A stretch of DNA of 64,000 nt from Paraescarpia echinospica (taxonomy: Eukaryota > Annelida > Polychaeta > Sabellida > Siboglinidae), in contig CM034531.1 of the NCBI GenBank assembly GCA_020002185.1, forward strand, positions 45,212,574 to 45,276,573, written 5' to 3'. Shown piece by piece: positions 59,940 to 64,000 of this stretch. Both the position numbers and the translations under genes were made by a program. Numbering within the stretch: the stretch's first letter is position 1; the number at the start of each line of letters is the position of its first letter. The notes under the pieces were generated by a model. That model made no database searches, was not told the DNA's origin, and saw only the letters and a list, made by a program, of their open reading frames with translations.

Positions 59940-60470
59940 CATAATCTTTGTTTTACTGCAAGTTAGCTTTGGGCTGAACTATGTTACTTCATCTATCAGT
60001 TGATCCGCATGTGAAGTTGAACATTATTCAGTTTCATCTGCAGTCATCTTACATTGCCATGCAGAAATTTGAAATAATGGTGGTGCCACCTGGTGGAGTG
60101 ATGTTGTGAGTGGTGTCATCTGGTGGGGTGTTTGTTGTTGAAAATGTGCAGACTCCCAAATTTGTCTGCAGACTCCCAAATATGTGGAGTACCAATTCCC
60201 CTCGAAAATCTGTGCCGATATACAGCGGAGTCATTGGTGTACCTGTGGACGTTTCTTGTTGGATACTTTGGGACCAACATGGCTGACCTGGTCCATGGTG
60301 AACATGGTCCCCTTCATAGCTTTTTCTAAAGATCCATCCACCTGTCATTTGTTTTGTACGGATGGAAAGCAAAGCAAAATTTGAGGAGAAATTTCAAAAT
60401 GCATTTCACTAACGTGATCCTTACATAAATCTTAAGATACGGAGCAATATTTCCATTATTAATCATAATT
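59940..60470. other. No gene recognised
   Basis: Contains a 17-bp direct repeat (CAGACTCCCAAATNTGT) near 60150-60185 and short frames without motifs. Confidence 0.4.
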
Positions 60471-60479
60471 AATTCAATC

Positions 60480-61701
60480 ATAGCAGATTTCTGCAGGAGC
60501 TTGATCCGCTATGTATGCTGTCACCTTCTCAATACATCTGCTAACTGTCGATGTTGACACCAAGTGTATTTTCGCAAGCTCTGATAGATGGCCACCTTTT
60601 GCTACAACATGCAATGCAATAAGAACCTTTGAAAGAAAAAAAAACACCAATTAAATATTTTCATTCAGAGATCAATATACCAGTAGAATATCTTAACAGA
60701 TCAATATATGAATACATAAATCATAAGTTAAAAAGGTGGGGGTCTTGCCTCATGGTATGGACAAGAGGATTTTTGGGTACTTTTATTACTTTTTCATATG
60801 CAACTTATCTGGTTTGTCTATTTATTGAAACTAGTTTCCTTATGGCTATCACTTATATATTTCTCTACAATATGAACACATTAAAGACATGTTAGCATGG
60901 TTTATGATAGGTAATTTTAATGTTTTCCTTGGGTGGCAGGTGCTGGACAGCGCTGCCCCAAACTACCCTAGTTGTGCATGAAAATTCAACACATCGGTTC
61001 TGAAGAAGTGGTGGTGACTATTTGATCTGGTGTGACATCGTTTCAAAAAAATGAAACTGAAAAACAGCATAAAAACTTTATTTTAGGTATGTTTCCAGTT
61101 GCCAACATAATTTCATTTAAAATTACAATCAAACACTGCACCGTAAATCGTAACAATAATAGTCAGTAGACAGTAGCATTTAAAAAATGCTGTCATCTAC
61201 CGGGGTCACTGGCTCAAAGCCGTCTGTTACAAGCAGCTAACTTGCTCGGTGAATTATAATTATTAATGATCATTAATGTTATAGTAACAGTTACACACAA
61301 ATTACGTTAGCAAATTATTGAGGCATGATAACAGGTTGCACGTTACATGTTGTAATTTATTTGTTGTGTTAGTCCCACACGATCATACTCAGATAGCAAA
61401 CGGTCCCTGTGTTACCTTGAACTTCAAACACATGAAATAGGAATGGTGTTGTAATATTATGGATAAAAATTACATTTGCCTGCGTCTCTGCATGCATTGC
61501 ATGAGACCGGTTGGTGGAATTGGTGTACCGGGATGCTGCAAACCCACAAATAATATCTTGAACCATAGGCCTTGGAAAATGATAATGATTCTCTAATTCA
61601 TCATCTTGGACATCAGCAAGGCAGTTTCGAGTGATGAACACTCGAATTCTCCTGAAGATACGGGGTGCTCGATCGTGGCGGTTTATATTCATGTACGCCA
61701 T
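60480..61701 (-). pseudogene. Harbinger/PIF transposase, 5' part (two exons)
   Basis: Exon 1 from ATG 61701: MAYMNINRHDRAPRIFRRIR, FPRPMVQDIICGF, TNRSHAMHAETQ, ending at 61480 (GC donor, GCAAAT) or 61474 (GT donor). Exon 2 60629-60480 after TTCAAAG: VLIALHVVAKGGHLSELAK, then STSTVSRCIEKVTAYIADQA. Together these are the N-terminal and helix-turn-helix region of Harbinger nucleases (compare NRSHA...VLIALRFFATGSF in the family). The DDE catalytic part is absent, so the gene is truncated. Confidence 0.8.
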
Positions 61702-61859
61702 TTTGTCGTTTACGATGGATATGTTTGTTTACAGAGTGGTGTAGCATACTCTTAGAAATTTGCTTTTCTATGAAAATTGTTATGGACCGTATCCAGGATG
61801 AATTGTTAGTGAAACACAGTTTTTCATTTTCGCTCCAAGGTAAGGAGAACACTTGATTT

Positions 61860-64000
61860 TATGGAACAAAATTGGGCTTAAGAGCTCTTAAGAATGTTAG
61901 TGAAACAATCCCATGGTCCCCTTCCTCGTCCATCAGTGATACAAGGAGTGACAAGTTGACAAGGTTCAATGTCAATTTAAAAAAATGTCTTCACCCCCCT
62001 TTTTGAGGACCTGAAATATGCTCATTAAAATGTATACGTTCATCGCAAACCAGTCATGGACAAATGTTGGGTTTCTTTCCAGTGTGGATATGGGTATGTT
62101 TCTTCAACAGTTATTGTTGTGTGTAAATTGTGCCTTACAGATATCACCTTTGTCGGGGTCGACATTAAGAAATGTGACTCACTAGCTGGGGTTTTAGTTA
62201 AACAAGTTAGTTAGCCTTGAGGTGTTCTTTGTTTGCGTCACCGACACGCACAGTTATGATGCAAACTGTTCATTGGATCCACAATTCTCACGTAGAAATA
62301 ACACATTCCTATCTGATCATTTCTGATCACATCTTTTTATTCACTTTTTATTCCATACATATGAAAGTTGTTTTGTATATTTATACAATGTATATATACG
62401 CTGTATATATATATATATATCACTTGTGAATGGCTGCATCTGTACAACTAGTCTGTACATACTGTACTGATGACTGTTTGGTATGTAATCTAGCAGCAAC
62501 AAGATGGAAAACAGCAAGTGGATGATTGTACAAATTTTCAAGAAAATGTTCAAGATCAGAACCAGGCAACTGTTCTGCATGAACTCGATTTTGATTAAAT
62601 TTTGGCTAAAATACAACATGTTGTGGTACTTAAAAGACCAACATTTTGTTTTTGGATCTCCAACATTTTTAGATACTTTTAATATGAGGGGTTGTGTTTT
62701 GTTTGAGAAGGATATGTTCTTTTTTCTTTTGGGTGCTTTGCAGATCTGTTTTGGTAGTAGCCATTCAAGAGTTACATTACATTTATTTGGTACATCGTTA
62801 TGTAGAATTTGCTCCAGAAGTTTGTAACAGGAACCTTGCAGCACACACCCACATTTGTATACCTTGGCCCCCATGCTTGATTAGAGTACCGGTAGTATAC
62901 TGTCACCGCCAAATATCAAATTCCTGTGTAAAGTTATCTTAATTACCGTTACTCCAAAGAAACGTGTCTCTTGTTAGCTCTCGATGTTGTGATGGTGGAA
63001 ACCAAGGAGATGCTCTGTGGTGTAACAATATGGCAAAGATGACAGCTGACGGTGTTCTGACGACATAATATTGAGCTGACAGAAGAACAGCATTGTAGAG
63101 GCAGAGTTCTTTGTATTTCCCTGTCACGTTATATTGGTTCATTCAACAGTTTGTTTTAAACTTTACGGGCAGCCAACTTTGGTCGGCAATCATTCAGTTG
63201 AAAAATATAGTACTTCATCATTGTATACGTTAGATTAAATACTTTCTTCAGATATTCTGTACAGGGGTCACACTTACTGGTTGTTGTGTATCGTTTGTTT
63301 CTCATCTGGTAGTGTGGCCATCCAGTGATTGTTAGAAAAAGTTAACCCTGCGGCCGTGCTGTGCTGGGTGCAGGGGTGGTCTGCTACCACTACTGTCTAC
63401 TGCCACTAATGGTCCTGTTTCTATTGTTTTGTAACCAATTCCTCACATAGGTCTAAACGTGTGCCTAATAAAATAACTAACATTTTGTTACATTATTCAT
63501 GATTACATTTGCTGTAAAAAATTGCTTAGAAACATGCAAAATACTGTTCATATAAGGCATGATATTTCTTAAGTTGGATGGTGTCTACAAACATCAACAA
63601 CTTCAGTTTACTATAAATTACTAATAAGGATCAACTACATCAATATACGCTAACCATAAATTAAATTTATGTCACTGAATTTACATGTAAAATGAGTCAC
63701 AAATGTACATGATCAACTGAAACTACAAGGAAATGATGGAAATACTGGCCTTGGCTGCTGTTTAATTACTGTCAACAAAGAATACAAACAAAACCTAGTG
63801 ACTAGTGCCACAGTTGCATTTTAACGACTATACATTCTACTACAGGTTGGATTAAGACCAACCATGCTAATCCGGAATATAAACCTAAAAAGCAACCAAA
63901 TGTGGGTGCCACCAGCCACAGCCCAACCCATCCTGGTGGAAGATGGTTGTGTGAAAGCTGGCGCACGGTGAACAAGGGAGTATCGCGAGATGTGCTGTGG
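61860..64000. other. No gene recognised
   Basis: The longest frame (62341-62874, - strand) is rich in Ile, Tyr and Lys from AT-rich DNA and has no family signature. A (TA)n lies at about 62403-62421. The last 150 bp contains an AG followed by open sequence (63846 on) that could begin an exon, but nothing supports it. Confidence 0.45.

Noticed and set aside
62341..62874. 177-residue ORF near the right end
   Set aside because: AT-rich composition, no recognisable motif, covers a TA microsatellite.

Overview
The window is animal nuclear DNA. It carries an intron-rich chitin synthase gene with GT-AG splice sites, long CA/CT microsatellites, and a dense set of metazoan-type transposable elements (CR1/L2-like LINEs, a gypsy LTR element, hAT, Harbinger, and a large CACTA-like element). 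Chitin synthase plus this repeat content suggests a marine invertebrate, for example a lophotrochozoan or another non-vertebrate animal. The phylum cannot be fixed from this sequence.

Layout. 1-10.9 kb: the 3' part of a chitin synthase gene on the + strand. Twelve exons splice cleanly in frame to 876 residues plus stop, and the 5' part lies left of the window. Its introns hold several minisatellites, three of which sit exactly on splice junctions (acceptor of exon 1, donors of exons 3 and 5), plus a 154-bp perfect palindrome. 10.9-12.9 kb: 3' flank, non-coding. 12.9-16.5 kb: a decayed LINE, split by foreign sequence that carries a Cys-rich mobile-element-associated ORF, with a CT microsatellite expanded inside its RT gene. 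16.5-18.3 kb: nothing recognised. 18.3-23.3 kb: a complete gypsy element (- strand) with LTRs, PBS, PPT and a 5-bp target duplication. 23.46-40.0 kb: a nest. A LINE copy is split by a ~15-kb CACTA-like DNA transposon (26-bp TIRs, 2-bp GG duplication). That transposon contains a second copy of the same LINE family, an almost intact CR1 element on the other strand, its own frameshifted transposase, and a spliced DUF4806-type second gene. 40-43.9 kb: AT-rich, no gene. 43.9 kb: one secernin first coding exon. 44.3-46.7 kb: two LINE fragments (-), one with a 61-bp minisatellite grown from its own coding sequence. 47.6-48.1 kb: a TTF-type zinc-finger ORF. 49.9-52.6 kb: a complete hAT transposon with an exact 8-bp target duplication and one internal stop. 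53-58.4 kb: remnants of a hAT element and a duplicated cassette of leucine-rich-repeat, coiled-coil and an unnamed domain. 58.7-59.4 kb: a 145-bp tandem repeat. 59.5-59.9 kb: a second copy of the Cys-rich ORF. 60.5-61.7 kb: a truncated two-exon Harbinger transposase. 61.9-64 kb: nothing recognised.

Only chitin synthase and perhaps secernin look like host genes. Most of the remaining coding potential belongs to mobile elements. Several of these (hAT, CR1, gypsy) are only one or two mutations from intact ORFs, which implies recent activity. The nesting gives a relative order: LINE copy A, then the CACTA-like element inserted into it, then LINE copy B and the CR1 inserted into that.
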